From the NCBI RefSeq assembly GCF_001423425.1, contig NZ_LMNX01000001.1:702970-766969 (forward strand): 64,000 nucleotides of DNA. Direction: 5' to 3'. A model generated the notes under the pieces. It made no database searches, had not been told where the DNA came from, and saw only the letters and a program-made list of their open reading frames with translations. Position numbers and translations under genes: made by a program. This DNA comes from Rhizobium sp. Leaf306 (GTDB lineage: Bacteria > Pseudomonadota > Alphaproteobacteria > Rhizobiales > Rhizobiaceae). Position 1 is the stretch's first letter. Every line of letters begins with the position of its first letter. This document shows positions 56,295-64,000 of this stretch, one piece after another.

Positions 56295-57584
56295 TTGGAC
56301 AATTGGCAGAGCCCCATCGCCTCGGGCATTTCTTGGTATCAGGCAAGCGTTGGCGACCGGGCGACCTACCCTCCCCTCGACGGCTCGAAGAGCGTTGACG
56401 TTGCCATCATCGGCGGCGGCTATACCGGGCTCCAGGCCGCCTACACGCTGGCGAAAGCCGGCACGTCGGTGGTGCTGATCGAGGCCGCGCATTTTGGCGA
56501 TGGCGCATCGGGACGCAATGGCGGACAGTTGGGCACCGGCCAGCGCTCATGGCCGGAAGAGATCGAGGAAAAGCTGGGTTTCGAGCGCTCGAAAGCGCTG
56601 TTCGACATGGCCGAGGGCGCCAAGCGCTATCTGATGGATTTCGCGTCCGCCCACGGCATCGACATGGAATACGTGCCGGGACAGCTGAACGTTGCCCACA
56701 AGCGGGGATACGAACGCTACTACCAGGCCAATGCCGCAATCGCGGCCGAGCGCTACGGCTATGCGCATGTTACGTTCATGGGCGCGGAGGAAACCGCCGA
56801 GCGGGTCGGCACGACCGACTACCATTGCGGCGTGCGCGACATGGGAACCGGCCATATCCATCCGCTGAAGCTCCTGATCGGACTGGCACGGGTGGCGCAT
56901 GACGCAGGCGCTGCGATCCACGAGGGAACGCCGGCAACCAGGATCACGCAGTCCGGCGGCAAGACGCTGATCGAGACGCCACGCGGCACGATTTCGGCCG
57001 CTCGGGTGCTGCTTGCCACCAACGCCTATATCGGCAATCTCGAACCGGTGACCGGCGCGCATATCATGCCGATCGGATCCTTTATCGCGGCAACCGAACC
57101 GCTCGACGAGTTTCCGCAGGTCATTCCCGGTGGCGAGGCCGTCTGCGACAGCCGTTTCGTGGTGCGCTACTTCCGCAAGTCGCTGGACAACCGGCTGTTG
57201 TTCGGTGGCCGCGAGGTCTACACGTCGAGCAATCCGAAGGACACGGCAGAGGCCATCCGCCGCCAGATCGTCGATACCTATCCGGCGCTGAAGGATGTCC
57301 AGATCACCCATGCCTGGGGCGGCAATGTCGGGATTACCCTGCCGCGACATCCGTTCGTTCGCGAGGTGATGCCGGGCGTCACATCGATCGGCGGCTATTC
57401 CGGTCATGGCGTGATGCTGTCGAATTATTGCGGCAAACTTTACGCCGATATGGTCCTGGGAAATCGCACCGAGCTCGATTATCTGCGGGACCTCGACATA
57501 CCGTCCTTCCCCGGCGGGCGGCGCATGCGAAGCCCTCTTCTGTTCCTCGCGCTGACTTGGTTTGCGCTCAGAGACAGGATGTGA
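56295..57584 (+). CDS. puuB: Gamma-glutamylputrescine oxidase-like FAD oxidoreductase
   Basis: 429 residues starting at TTG 56295, with GGGAAAAGG ending four bases upstream and the ligase stop just before; no ATG closer to the start is credible. The Rossmann motif AIIGGGYTGLQAAYTLAKAG lies near residue 36, followed by FGDGASGRNGGQLGTGQR. The C-terminal SIGGYSGHGVMLSNY matches PuuB. It oxidises gamma-glutamylputrescine to the aldehyde. Paralogue of the oxidase at 29.3-30.6 kb. A dehydrogenase for the aldehyde (PuuC) and a hydrolase (PuuD) are not in the window. Confidence 0.9.
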   Translation: MDNWQSPIASGISWYQASVGDRATYPPLDGSKSVDVAIIGGGYTGLQAAYTLAKAGTSVVLIEAAHFGDGASGRNGGQLGTGQRSWPEEIEEKLGFERSKALFDMAEGAKRYLMDFASAHGIDMEYVPGQLNVAHKRGYERYYQANAAIAAERYGYAHVTFMGAEETAERVGTTDYHCGVRDMGTGHIHPLKLLIGLARVAHDAGAAIHEGTPATRITQSGGKTLIETPRGTISAARVLLATNAYIGNLEPVTGAHIMPIGSFIAATEPLDEFPQVIPGGEAVCDSRFVVRYFRKSLDNRLLFGGREVYTSSNPKDTAEAIRRQIVDTYPALKDVQITHAWGGNVGITLPRHPFVREVMPGVTSIGGYSGHGVMLSNYCGKLYADMVLGNRTELDYLRDLDIPSFPGGRRMRSPLLFLALTWFALRDRM

Positions 57585-57680
57585 GACGCCTCCCCTACCG
57601 CCCAGTTGCGATTTCGGGCTAGCGTTTTTAAATCGATTAGAATATGTGTTCCACCAACTATGCGAGATGAAAGAATAGCG

Positions 57681-59153
57681 ATGAGCAGCCAGATCATCCC
57701 AGTCGAGCCGTTTGATTGCGTCGTTTTCGGCGGCACCGGCGACCTTGCGGAGCGCAAGCTTCTGCCGGCCCTCTACCATCGTCAGATCGAAGGCCATTTC
57801 ACCGAACCAACCCGAATCATCGGCGCATCGCGCAGCGCGCTTTCGCACGACGACTACCGCAAGTTCGCCCAGGACGCTCTCAAGGAGCATCTCAAGAAGG
57901 GTGAATACGACGAGGCGGAAGTCGAGAAGTTCTGCAAGCGTCTCTATTACGTGTCCGTCGATGCGAAATCGGAAGGCGGATGGGCCGAGCTGAAGAAGCT
58001 GCTCGACGAGGGCAAGGACCGCGTCCGCGTGTTCTATCTCGCCGTCGCGCCTGGAATTTTCGGTGCCATTTCCGAAAAAATCCGCGATCACAAGATGATC
58101 ACCAAGCAGACCCGTATCGTCGTCGAAAAGCCGATCGGCCGCGACCTTGCGTCAGCGCTGGCGCTCAACGACCAGATCGGCAAGGTCTTCCCGGAAGAAC
58201 AGATCTTCCGCATCGACCACTACCTCGGCAAGGAAACCGTGCAGAACCTGATGGCGCTGCGGTTTGCCAACGCGCTCTATGAGCCGCTGTGGAACGCCAA
58301 CCATATCGACCACGTGCAAATCACCGTTGCCGAAGCGGTGGGCCTCGAAGGCCGCGCCGGTTACTACGATACGGCGGGTGCTCTGCGCGACATGGTGCAG
58401 AACCACATCATGCAGCTCGTGTGCCTTGTGGCGATGGAAGTCCCATCGTCGATGGACCAGGAAGCCGTTCGCGACGAAAAGCTGAAAGTGCTGCGTGCGC
58501 TGAAGCCGATCAACGAATCCAACGTTCAGCAGATGACGGTGCGGGGCCAGTACCGCGCCGGCGCTTCTGCAGGCGGCGCCGTCAAGGGCTATCTGGAAGA
58601 GCTGGAAGGCGGCGTTTCCAACACCGAGACCTTCGTTGCCATCAAGGCCGAAATCGGCAACTGGCGCTGGGCCGGCGTTCCCTTCTACATCCGCACCGGC
58701 AAGCGCCTTGCCAGCCGCATGTCGGAAATCGTCATCACCTTCAAGCCGATCCCGCACAATATCTTCGATGCGAGTGCTGGCCGGATTGCAGCCAACCAGC
58801 TGATCATCCGCCTGCAGCCGGACGAAGGCGTCAAGCAGTCCCTCATGATCAAGGATCCGGGTCCGGGCGGCATGCGCCTGCGCGAAGTGTCGCTGGACAT
58901 GAGCTTTGCCGCCGCCTTCAACGTGCGCAATCCGGATGCTTACGAGCGTCTGCTGATGGACACGATCCGTTCCAACCAGACGCTGTTCATGCGTCGCGAC
59001 GAAGTGGAAGCCGCATGGCGTTGGGTCGACCCGATCCTCAAGGGTTGGGAAGCCGCCGGCCAGCAGGTTCAGGGCTATACGGCCGGAACCTGGGGACCGA
59101 GCCAGGCGATTGCCCTGATCGAGCGCGATGGTCGCACGTGGCACGAGACCTGA
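57681..59153 (+). CDS. zwf: Glucose-6-phosphate 1-dehydrogenase
   Basis: 490 residues, the normal length. The NADP-binding motif VFGGTGDLAERKL is at residues 15-27 and the substrate signature RIDHYLGKE (about 177-185) contains the catalytic histidine region. The ATG at 57681 gives MSSQIIPVEPFD; GAAAGA lies upstream. It oxidises glucose-6-phosphate to 6-phosphogluconolactone. It begins a zwf-pgl-edd cluster for the Entner-Doudoroff route. The 96-base gap from puuB is AT-rich near 57627-57645, probably part of its promoter. Confidence 0.96.
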   Translation: MSSQIIPVEPFDCVVFGGTGDLAERKLLPALYHRQIEGHFTEPTRIIGASRSALSHDDYRKFAQDALKEHLKKGEYDEAEVEKFCKRLYYVSVDAKSEGGWAELKKLLDEGKDRVRVFYLAVAPGIFGAISEKIRDHKMITKQTRIVVEKPIGRDLASALALNDQIGKVFPEEQIFRIDHYLGKETVQNLMALRFANALYEPLWNANHIDHVQITVAEAVGLEGRAGYYDTAGALRDMVQNHIMQLVCLVAMEVPSSMDQEAVRDEKLKVLRALKPINESNVQQMTVRGQYRAGASAGGAVKGYLEELEGGVSNTETFVAIKAEIGNWRWAGVPFYIRTGKRLASRMSEIVITFKPIPHNIFDASAGRIAANQLIIRLQPDEGVKQSLMIKDPGPGGMRLREVSLDMSFAAAFNVRNPDAYERLLMDTIRSNQTLFMRRDEVEAAWRWVDPILKGWEAAGQQVQGYTAGTWGPSQAIALIERDGRTWHET

Positions 59154-59160
59154 GGTAGCC

Positions 59161-59859
59161 ATGACCTACACGACTCACGAATATTCTGACGGCGCGGCTC
59201 TGGCAGCCGCGCTTGCCGACGAGGTGGCAAGCCGCCTCGCCGCTGCGATCTACGCACGCGATTCGGCCTGCATCGCTGTTTCGGGCGGCTCCACGCCGAA
59301 GAAATTCTTCGAGGAGCTTTCGAAGCGCGAGCTTGCCTGGGACAAGGTGAAGGTGACGCTGGTCGACGAGCGCTTCGTGCCCGCCGACAACGAGCGCTCC
59401 AACCATCTCCTGGTTGCCAAGCATCTTTTGGCGAACAATGCGGCGGCAGCGACCTTCGTGCCGCTCTATTACGATGCGCCCTCGATCGAGGATGCGGCCG
59501 TGATTGCGACAAAGGCAACGGCTGCGCTCGACAAGCCGTTCGACGTCGTGATCCTCGGCATGGGCGGAGACGGGCACACGGCTTCGTTCTTCCCGCATGG
59601 CAACAATCTGGAACAGGCGCTCGACCTTACCGGTCTTTGCCGCGTCATGACGATGAAAGCGGAAGGGGCCGGCGAAGAGCGGTTGACCTTCTCCTTCTCC
59701 AGCCTTTCAGATGCCCGCTTTCTGGCGCTGCATATAGAGGGACAGGGCAAGAAGGACGTGCTGGAAAAGGCGATCGCCGGATCCGACGAGACCGAAATGC
59801 CGGTCCGTGCGGTCTTGAACCGTGCCGCCTCGCCACTCGACATCTACTGGGCGCCGTAA
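59161..59859 (+). CDS. pgl: 6-phosphogluconolactonase
   Basis: 232 residues from the ATG at 59161, seven bases after the zwf stop with GAGGTAGCC as ribosome site. The DevB/NagB-like fold shows ISGGSTPKKFFEEL (phosphate loop), VDERFVPADNERSNH and LGMGGDGHTASFFP, which are catalytic and substrate signatures of PGL. It hydrolyses the lactone to 6-phosphogluconate. Co-transcribed with zwf. Confidence 0.96.
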   Translation: MTYTTHEYSDGAALAAALADEVASRLAAAIYARDSACIAVSGGSTPKKFFEELSKRELAWDKVKVTLVDERFVPADNERSNHLLVAKHLLANNAAAATFVPLYYDAPSIEDAAVIATKATAALDKPFDVVILGMGGDGHTASFFPHGNNLEQALDLTGLCRVMTMKAEGAGEERLTFSFSSLSDARFLALHIEGQGKKDVLEKAIAGSDETEMPVRAVLNRAASPLDIYWAP

Positions 59860-59958
59860 CACGCGTCTTACCTGGCGGCTCCTTTTGAGGGGTCGGAGCA
59901 GTAACACCAGCGATCCCGGCACTCTCCCAGACCGGGATCGACCCAAGGAGGATGAACC

Positions 59959-61776
59959 ATGGGCGCCCATTCCGGCATCGAGGCGATCACCGCCCGCATC
60001 GTCGAACGATCGAAACCGCATCGTGAGGCCTATATCGACCGGGTGCGCCGCGCCGCATCGCGCGGGCCACATCGCACCACCCTGTCCTGCGGTAACCTTG
60101 CACACGGCTTCGCGGTCTGTTCCCCCGCCGAGAAGGACGCGCTCGCTGGCGACGTCGTTCCGAACCTCGGCATCATCACCTCCTATAACGACATGCTCTC
60201 GGCTCACCAGCCCTACGAGACCTTCCCCGCGATCATCCGCGAGGCGGCACGCGCAGCCGGCGGCATCGCCCAGGTCGCCGGCGGCGTTCCAGCCATGTGC
60301 GACGGCGTCACGCAGGGGCAGCCGGGCATGGAGCTTTCGCTGTTTTCGCGCGATGCGATTGCCATGTCGGCCGGTATCGGCCTGTCGCACAACATGTTCG
60401 ACGCGGCCGTCTATCTCGGCATCTGCGACAAGATCGTGCCGGGCCTGGTGATCGCGGCTCTGTCCTTCGGACATCTGCCGGCGGTGTTCATTCCGGCCGG
60501 ACCGATGACGACGGGACTGCCCAACGACGAGAAGTCGCGCATTCGCCAGCTCTACGCAGAAGGCAAGGTCGGCCGCGCCGAGCTGCTGGAAGCGGAGTCC
60601 AAATCCTATCACGGCCCGGGCACCTGCACGTTCTACGGCACGGCCAACTCGAACCAGATGCTGATGGAAATCATGGGCTTCCATATGCCCGGCGCCTCCT
60701 TTGTCAATCCGGGCACGCCGCTTCGCGAAGCGCTGACGCGCGAAGCCGTCAAGCGGGCGCTTGCCATCACCGCGCTCGGCAACGAGTTCACGCCGGCGGG
60801 CGAGATGATCGACGAACGCTCGATCGTCAACGGCGTCGTCGGCCTGCATGCGACCGGCGGCTCCACGAACCACACGATGCATATCGTTGCGATGGCGCGT
60901 GCCGCCGGCATCCACCTGACCTGGGAAGACATTTCGGAACTGTCCGACATCGTTCCGCTGCTGGCTCGCGTCTATCCGAACGGCCTTGCCGACGTGAACC
61001 ATTTTCACGCAGCCGGCGGCATGGGTTTCCTCATCCGCGAGCTTTTGAAGACCGGCATGGTGCATGACGACGTGCGCACCGTGTTCGGCCACGGGCTCGA
61101 GGCCTATACGGTGGAAGCCAAGCTCGACGAAAAGGGCCTCGTGGCGCGCCATACGGTGCCGCAGACAAGTGGCGACCCGAAGGTTCTGGCGCAGATCGAA
61201 ACGCCGTTCCAGCCGACCGGCGGCCTGAAGATGCTGACCGGCAATATCGGCAAGGGCGTCATCAAGATTTCGGCCGTGAAGCCGGAGCGACATATCATCG
61301 AGGCGCCGGCCATCGTGTTCCACGACCAGCAGGAACTGCAGGACGCGTTCAAGCGTGGCGACCTGAATCGCGACTTCATTGCCGTCGTGCGCTTCCAGGG
61401 ACCGCAGGCGAACGGCATGCCGGAGTTGCACCGTCTGACGCCTCCGCTCGGCGTGCTGCAGGACCGCGGCTTCAAAGTGGCGCTTCTCACCGACGGGCGC
61501 ATGTCCGGCGCATCGGGCAAGGTACCGGCCGCCATTCACATGACGCCTGAAGCCTGCGATGGCGGGGCGATCGCCAAGATCCAAAACGGCGACATGATCC
61601 GTCTCGACGCTGTTGCCGGAACGCTTGAGGTTCTGGTGGACGCCGCCGAATTCGAGGCGCGCCTGCCTGCCAAGGCGGACCTTTCTGAAAACGAATTCGG
61701 CATGGGCCGCGAACTCTTCGCCGCCTTCCGCCGCAACGTCGGCCGCGCCGAGCACGGCGCCAGCGTGTTTTCCTGA
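59959..61776 (+). CDS. edd: Phosphogluconate dehydratase
   Basis: 605 residues, standard length. The dihydroxyacid-dehydratase-family iron-sulphur motifs are present: cysteines in [11 protein letters not shown] context, [15 protein letters not shown], and [15 protein letters not shown]. The C-terminal [18 protein letters not shown] is the signature. It converts 6-phosphogluconate to KDPG. The ATG has AAGGAGG just upstream (59946-59952). It follows pgl by 99 bases. The aldolase gene (eda) is not in the window, as in S. meliloti where it lies elsewhere. A convergent terminator follows. Confidence 0.96.
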   Translation: MGAHSGIEAITARIVERSKPHREAYIDRVRRAASRGPHRTTLSCGNLAHGFAVCSPAEKDALAGDVVPNLGIITSYNDMLSAHQPYETFPAIIREAARAAGGIAQVAGGVPAMCDGVTQGQPGMELSLFSRDAIAMSAGIGLSHNMFDAAVYLGICDKIVPGLVIAALSFGHLPAVFIPAGPMTTGLPNDEKSRIRQLYAEGKVGRAELLEAESKSYHGPGTCTFYGTANSNQMLMEIMGFHMPGASFVNPGTPLREALTREAVKRALAITALGNEFTPAGEMIDERSIVNGVVGLHATGGSTNHTMHIVAMARAAGIHLTWEDISELSDIVPLLARVYPNGLADVNHFHAAGGMGFLIRELLKTGMVHDDVRTVFGHGLEAYTVEAKLDEKGLVARHTVPQTSGDPKVLAQIETPFQPTGGLKMLTGNIGKGVIKISAVKPERHIIEAPAIVFHDQQELQDAFKRGDLNRDFIAVVRFQGPQANGMPELHRLTPPLGVLQDRGFKVALLTDGRMSGASGKVPAAIHMTPEACDGGAIAKIQNGDMIRLDAVAGTLEVLVDAAEFEARLPAKADLSENEFGMGRELFAAFRRNVGRAEHGASVFS

Positions 61777-61785
61777 AATAACAAA

Positions 61786-61804
61786 GGGCGGCCTTGAGCC
61801 GCCC
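61786..61804. terminator. Bidirectional terminator between edd and the PilZ-like gene
   Basis: GGGCGGC (61786-61792) pairs with GCCGCCC (61798-61804), loop CTTGA. On the minus strand TTTGTTATTT follows, a better T-tract than on the plus strand (CTTCAATAAC). It sits in the convergent gap. Confidence 0.7.
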
Positions 61805-61847
61805 CTTCAATAACTCCGACAGTGCCCACGGTCCTTGGACAGGTGGC

Positions 61848-62204
61848 TTACCAGGCCCGGATATCGATCGTCATGTCGCGGTGGTTCGGATGTGTCGAGA
61901 AGACGAAGATGCGGTTCATTTCCTTCTTCGTCAGCATCTTTAGAAAGCGAACCTGAATGGTGTTGTTGGTGTTGACCCGCATCAGGATGCAGCCGACCTT
62001 GGAGATGCGGGCGTCCGGGATGTCGAGATAAAATTGCTTGGGCAGGTGGTACTGGGTGATGATGCCGAGAACCGCTTCGGTTTCGGATATCTGCAGAACG
62101 TCGCAGCGGCGCTGCGCCATGTTCATCACGCCGTTTTCGGTATACTCGATGCGGGCTGCGTTCATCGTGTCATGCATCTGGAACCGCGCTTCGCGGTCAT
62201 ACAT
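61848..62204 (-). CDS. PilZ-like small protein
   Basis: 118 residues from the ATG at 62204 with GGAAGAG seven bases upstream; a GTG at 62258 with GGAG would add 18 residues. The core reads QRRCDVLQISETEAVLGI, resembling the PilZ c-di-GMP motifs (an RR pair, then D-x-S-x-x-G-like spacing), followed by a beta strand run. PilZ domains bind c-di-GMP and control motility or exopolysaccharide. The match is partial, so c-di-GMP binding is uncertain. It is convergent with edd and not linked to sugar genes by orientation. Confidence 0.6.
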   Translation of the reverse strand: MYDREARFQMHDTMNAARIEYTENGVMNMAQRRCDVLQISETEAVLGIITQYHLPKQFYLDIPDARISKVGCILMRVNTNNTIQVRFLKMLTKKEMNRIFVFSTHPNHRDMTIDIRAW

Positions 62205-62387
62205 GAACGACTCTTCCTTATTCAGAAAATGGCTTTTTCCAATGGGGGCCGCGGTCACGACAGTGTCTCCTATTCCAATGTCAAAAGAGTAGGGCCTGAA
62301 GTTTAACAGAGCGTTGGAATTTCATATGCGGCCCGAATCGGAGCACTAGTCACAAAATTCCGGTAAATGTAAAGTTATCCCGATCCG

Positions 62388-63476
62388 TCAGCGGCGATAG
62401 GTCTGGCCGTCCGCGTCGAAGAGATGCAGCTTCTGCGGATCGGCTGAAAAACGCATCGTGTCGCCTCTTTTCACGTCGATGATCCCAGGCAGTTTGGCGA
62501 TGATCGGCTCCTTGGCCGACAAGCCTTCGATGTAGAGGAGCGTCACCTCCCCGAGCGCCTCGACGATGGAGACCTTGCCTTCGAAGAGATAATCCTCGCC
62601 GGTCGCGATGGTCAGATCTTCGGGCCGGACGCCGAAGCTTGCGCTCTTGCCGTTCGCGCCGGTTTCGGTCGAGATCGGTACGATGACCGACTTTCCGTCG
62701 ACAAGCGAAACGGTGGTCACAGCGCCGGTTTCGTTGACCGTGACGGGCATGATGTTCATCGCCGGCGAGCCGATGAAGCGCGCGACAAAGAGGTTTTTGG
62801 GGCGCTCATAGAGTTCGAGCGGTGGCCCGACCTGTTCAATGCGGCCGGCCGAGAGGACCACGATCCGGTCGGCGAGCGTCATCGCCTCCACCTGATCGTG
62901 GGTGACGTAGATCATCGTCGTGTCCGGCATCTGCTCCTTGAGGCGGGCAATCTCGATGCGGGTCGCGACGCGGAGAGCTGCGTCGAGGTTGGACAGTGGC
63001 TCATCGAACAGAAAGACTTTCGGGTCACGGCAGATCGCCCGGCCAATCGCCACGCGCTGGCGCTGGCCGCCCGAGAGCGCTTTCGGCAGGCGGTCGAGAT
63101 AGGGCGTCAGTTGAAGGATATCGGCGGCCGCACGGACCCGTCGGTCAATCTCCTCCTTGCTTTCCTTGGCGATCCGCATGCCGAAGGCCATGTTGTCGTA
63201 GACGGTCATATGTGGATAGAGCGCATAGGACTGGAACACCATGGCGATGCCGCGGCGCGAAGGCGGAACGTCGTTGACCACCTGACCATCGATCAGCATC
63301 TCGCCGCCGGTGATCGTCTCGAGCCCGGAGATCATCCGCAGCAGCGTGGACTTGCCGCAGCCGGACGGGCCGACAAACACCACGAACTCGCCCTGCGCAA
63401 TGTCCAGGTCGATGCCGTGCAGCACCTTCACCTGGCCATAGGACTTGCGGATATCCTTCAGTACGACACCGGTCAT
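62388..63476 (-). CDS. aglK: Alpha-glucoside ABC transporter ATP-binding protein
   Basis: 362 residues of the UgpC/MalK class. Walker A GPSGCGKST is at 36-44, the signature LSGGQRQRVAIGRAI and Walker B VFLFDEPLSNLD follow, and the C-terminal regulatory TOBE domain is present. It energises an alpha-glucoside permease. The neighbouring gene upstream on the minus strand is aglA; in S. meliloti the order is aglEFGAK with zwf-pgl-edd next to it, matching this window. The permease and binding-protein genes must lie beyond the window edge. Confidence 0.93.
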   Translation of the reverse strand: MTGVVLKDIRKSYGQVKVLHGIDLDIAQGEFVVFVGPSGCGKSTLLRMISGLETITGGEMLIDGQVVNDVPPSRRGIAMVFQSYALYPHMTVYDNMAFGMRIAKESKEEIDRRVRAAADILQLTPYLDRLPKALSGGQRQRVAIGRAICRDPKVFLFDEPLSNLDAALRVATRIEIARLKEQMPDTTMIYVTHDQVEAMTLADRIVVLSAGRIEQVGPPLELYERPKNLFVARFIGSPAMNIMPVTVNETGAVTTVSLVDGKSVIVPISTETGANGKSASFGVRPEDLTIATGEDYLFEGKVSIVEALGEVTLLYIEGLSAKEPIIAKLPGIIDVKRGDTMRFSADPQKLHLFDADGQTYRR

Positions 63477-63509
63477 GACGTGGTCCTCCCCGTTACCCTT
63501 TGTTGTCTC

Positions 63510-64000
63510 TTACGTGTGGCGAGCGAAATACGCCCCCCAAGGTGGCAGCTCGACACGATTGCCTTCGACACGGCTGTCAAAACCGTGGCCAACGAGCATG
63601 TCCCACTGACCGATCGGCAGGTCGGTCGCGACCTCGCCCGCACTCATGTTGAACAGGCAGACCAGCGTCTCATTGCCGTATTGGCGTTTGTAGCCCAGCA
63701 CCGTGTCATCGACCGGAAGAGACATGAACTGCCCCTTGCTCAGGGCCGGATGCAGTTTGCGGAAGGCGAGAAAGCGGCGGTATTGCTCCAGCACCGAAGC
63801 CGGATCGCCATACTGGGCGCCGACGGCTTTCAGCTGGTGTTCGACCGGGATCGGCAACCATGTCTTTTCGGCCGTCGAAAAGCCGGCCTGAAGCGCTTGG
63901 GCATCCCAGACCATCGGCGTGCGGCAGCCGTCGCGGCCCTTGAATTCCGGCCAGAACTGAATGCCGTAGGGATCGCGCAGGTCGGCATAGGCGATATCGG
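63510..64000 (-). CDS. aglA: Alpha-glucosidase, GH13 (C-terminal part; 5' end outside window)
   Basis: 163 residues are visible; the N-terminal catalytic barrel lies past the window edge. The frame is open to base 64000. The segment GRDGCRTPMVWDAQ near the visible start is a GH13 oligosaccharide-hydrolase motif. The rest includes a C-terminal beta domain (FMSLPVDDTVLGYKRQYGNETLV). It hydrolyses alpha-1,4 or alpha-1,6 glucosides in the cytoplasm after uptake. aglK follows 33 bases later on the same strand. Confidence 0.9.
   Translation of the reverse strand, partial: DIAYADLRDPYGIQFWPEFKGRDGCRTPMVWDAQALQAGFSTAEKTWLPIPVEHQLKAVGAQYGDPASVLEQYRRFLAFRKLHPALSKGQFMSLPVDDTVLGYKRQYGNETLVCLFNMSAGEVATDLPIGQWDMLVGHGFDSRVEGNRVELPPWGAYFARHT

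Noticed and set aside
57585..57680. HexR-type operator before zwf
   Set aside because: The gap is AT-rich with an AATCGATT core, but the known HexR palindrome is not present.
59707..61755. Open frame of 682 codons opposite edd and the end of pgl
   Set aside because: It overlaps two firmly identified genes and its product is Arg/His/Gly-rich without domains; a typical GC-rich shadow.

Overview
The window looks like a chromosomal segment of an alphaproteobacterium of the Rhizobiaceae (Sinorhizobium/Rhizobium/Agrobacterium relatives). Supporting evidence: high-GC coding with rhizobial proteins throughout; the iron regulator RirA; a GAAC-N7-GAAC SOS box ahead of imuA-imuB-dnaE2; a histidine tRNA with A73 and no encoded G-1; and zwf-pgl-edd next to alpha-glucoside genes (aglK, aglA), the arrangement known in Sinorhizobium meliloti. 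The genus cannot be fixed by eye. There is no rRNA, CRISPR array, prophage or intact insertion sequence.

Layout. 1-14.5 kb is housekeeping: a Nudix hydrolase (cut by the window edge), Pit phosphate transporter, RsmE, plant-type glutamate-cysteine ligase, DUF937 and DUF1127 proteins, a LysR regulator, a MAPEG membrane protein, a small secreted protein, GuaB, a Tat-exported metallo-hydrolase, an MFS pump, and an RlmE/Ppx-GppA pair. 14.7-26.4 kb is more accessory: tRNA-Gln(CUG), a diguanylate cyclase and a GAF/GGDEF-like/EAL protein (c-di-GMP turnover), a small orphan gene beside an (ATGGA)7 repeat, the SOS mutasome imuA-imuB-dnaE2, a 0.5 kb gene-poor gap with two inverted repeats, and a second MFS pump. 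26.5-31.3 kb is a catabolic cluster (DadA-like oxidoreductase, glutamine-synthetase-like ligase, gamma-glutamyl-amine oxidase, TetR regulator) preceded by a perfect FNR/FixK-type box. 31.4-37.6 kb carries gluconokinase, an AbrB-family membrane protein, rirA, a 43-residue membrane protein, mmsA with a divergent LysR gene, and a small helix-turn-helix protein divergent from an unknown gene.

37.6-46.8 kb holds tRNA-His, a phasin with two TGC-N3-GCA boxes at its promoter, a very large PdhS/DivJ/PleC-type histidine kinase whose upstream region is rich in TTAA CtrA-like sites, acetoacetyl-CoA synthetase and an AsmA-family protein. The phasin and the synthetase both point to polyhydroxybutyrate metabolism. 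46.8-57.6 kb is a polyamine region: potFGHI transporter, a chemoreceptor, a 44-residue membrane protein, a flavoprotein, and a second ligase/oxidase pair. 57.7-64 kb is sugar catabolism: zwf, pgl, edd (Entner-Doudoroff), a PilZ-like protein, and aglK-aglA running off the window.

Together the genes describe a soil or plant-associated heterotroph that uses the Entner-Doudoroff route, stores PHB, degrades putrescine-type amines by gamma-glutamylation, and senses iron, probably oxygen, and DNA damage. No clearly new multi-gene system was found. The most interesting signals are regulatory (CtrA-like sites at the large kinase gene, tandem TGC-N3-GCA boxes at the phasin promoter, the FNR-type box at the amine cluster, and a structured intergenic element near 24.2 kb) plus two unannotated-size small membrane proteins.
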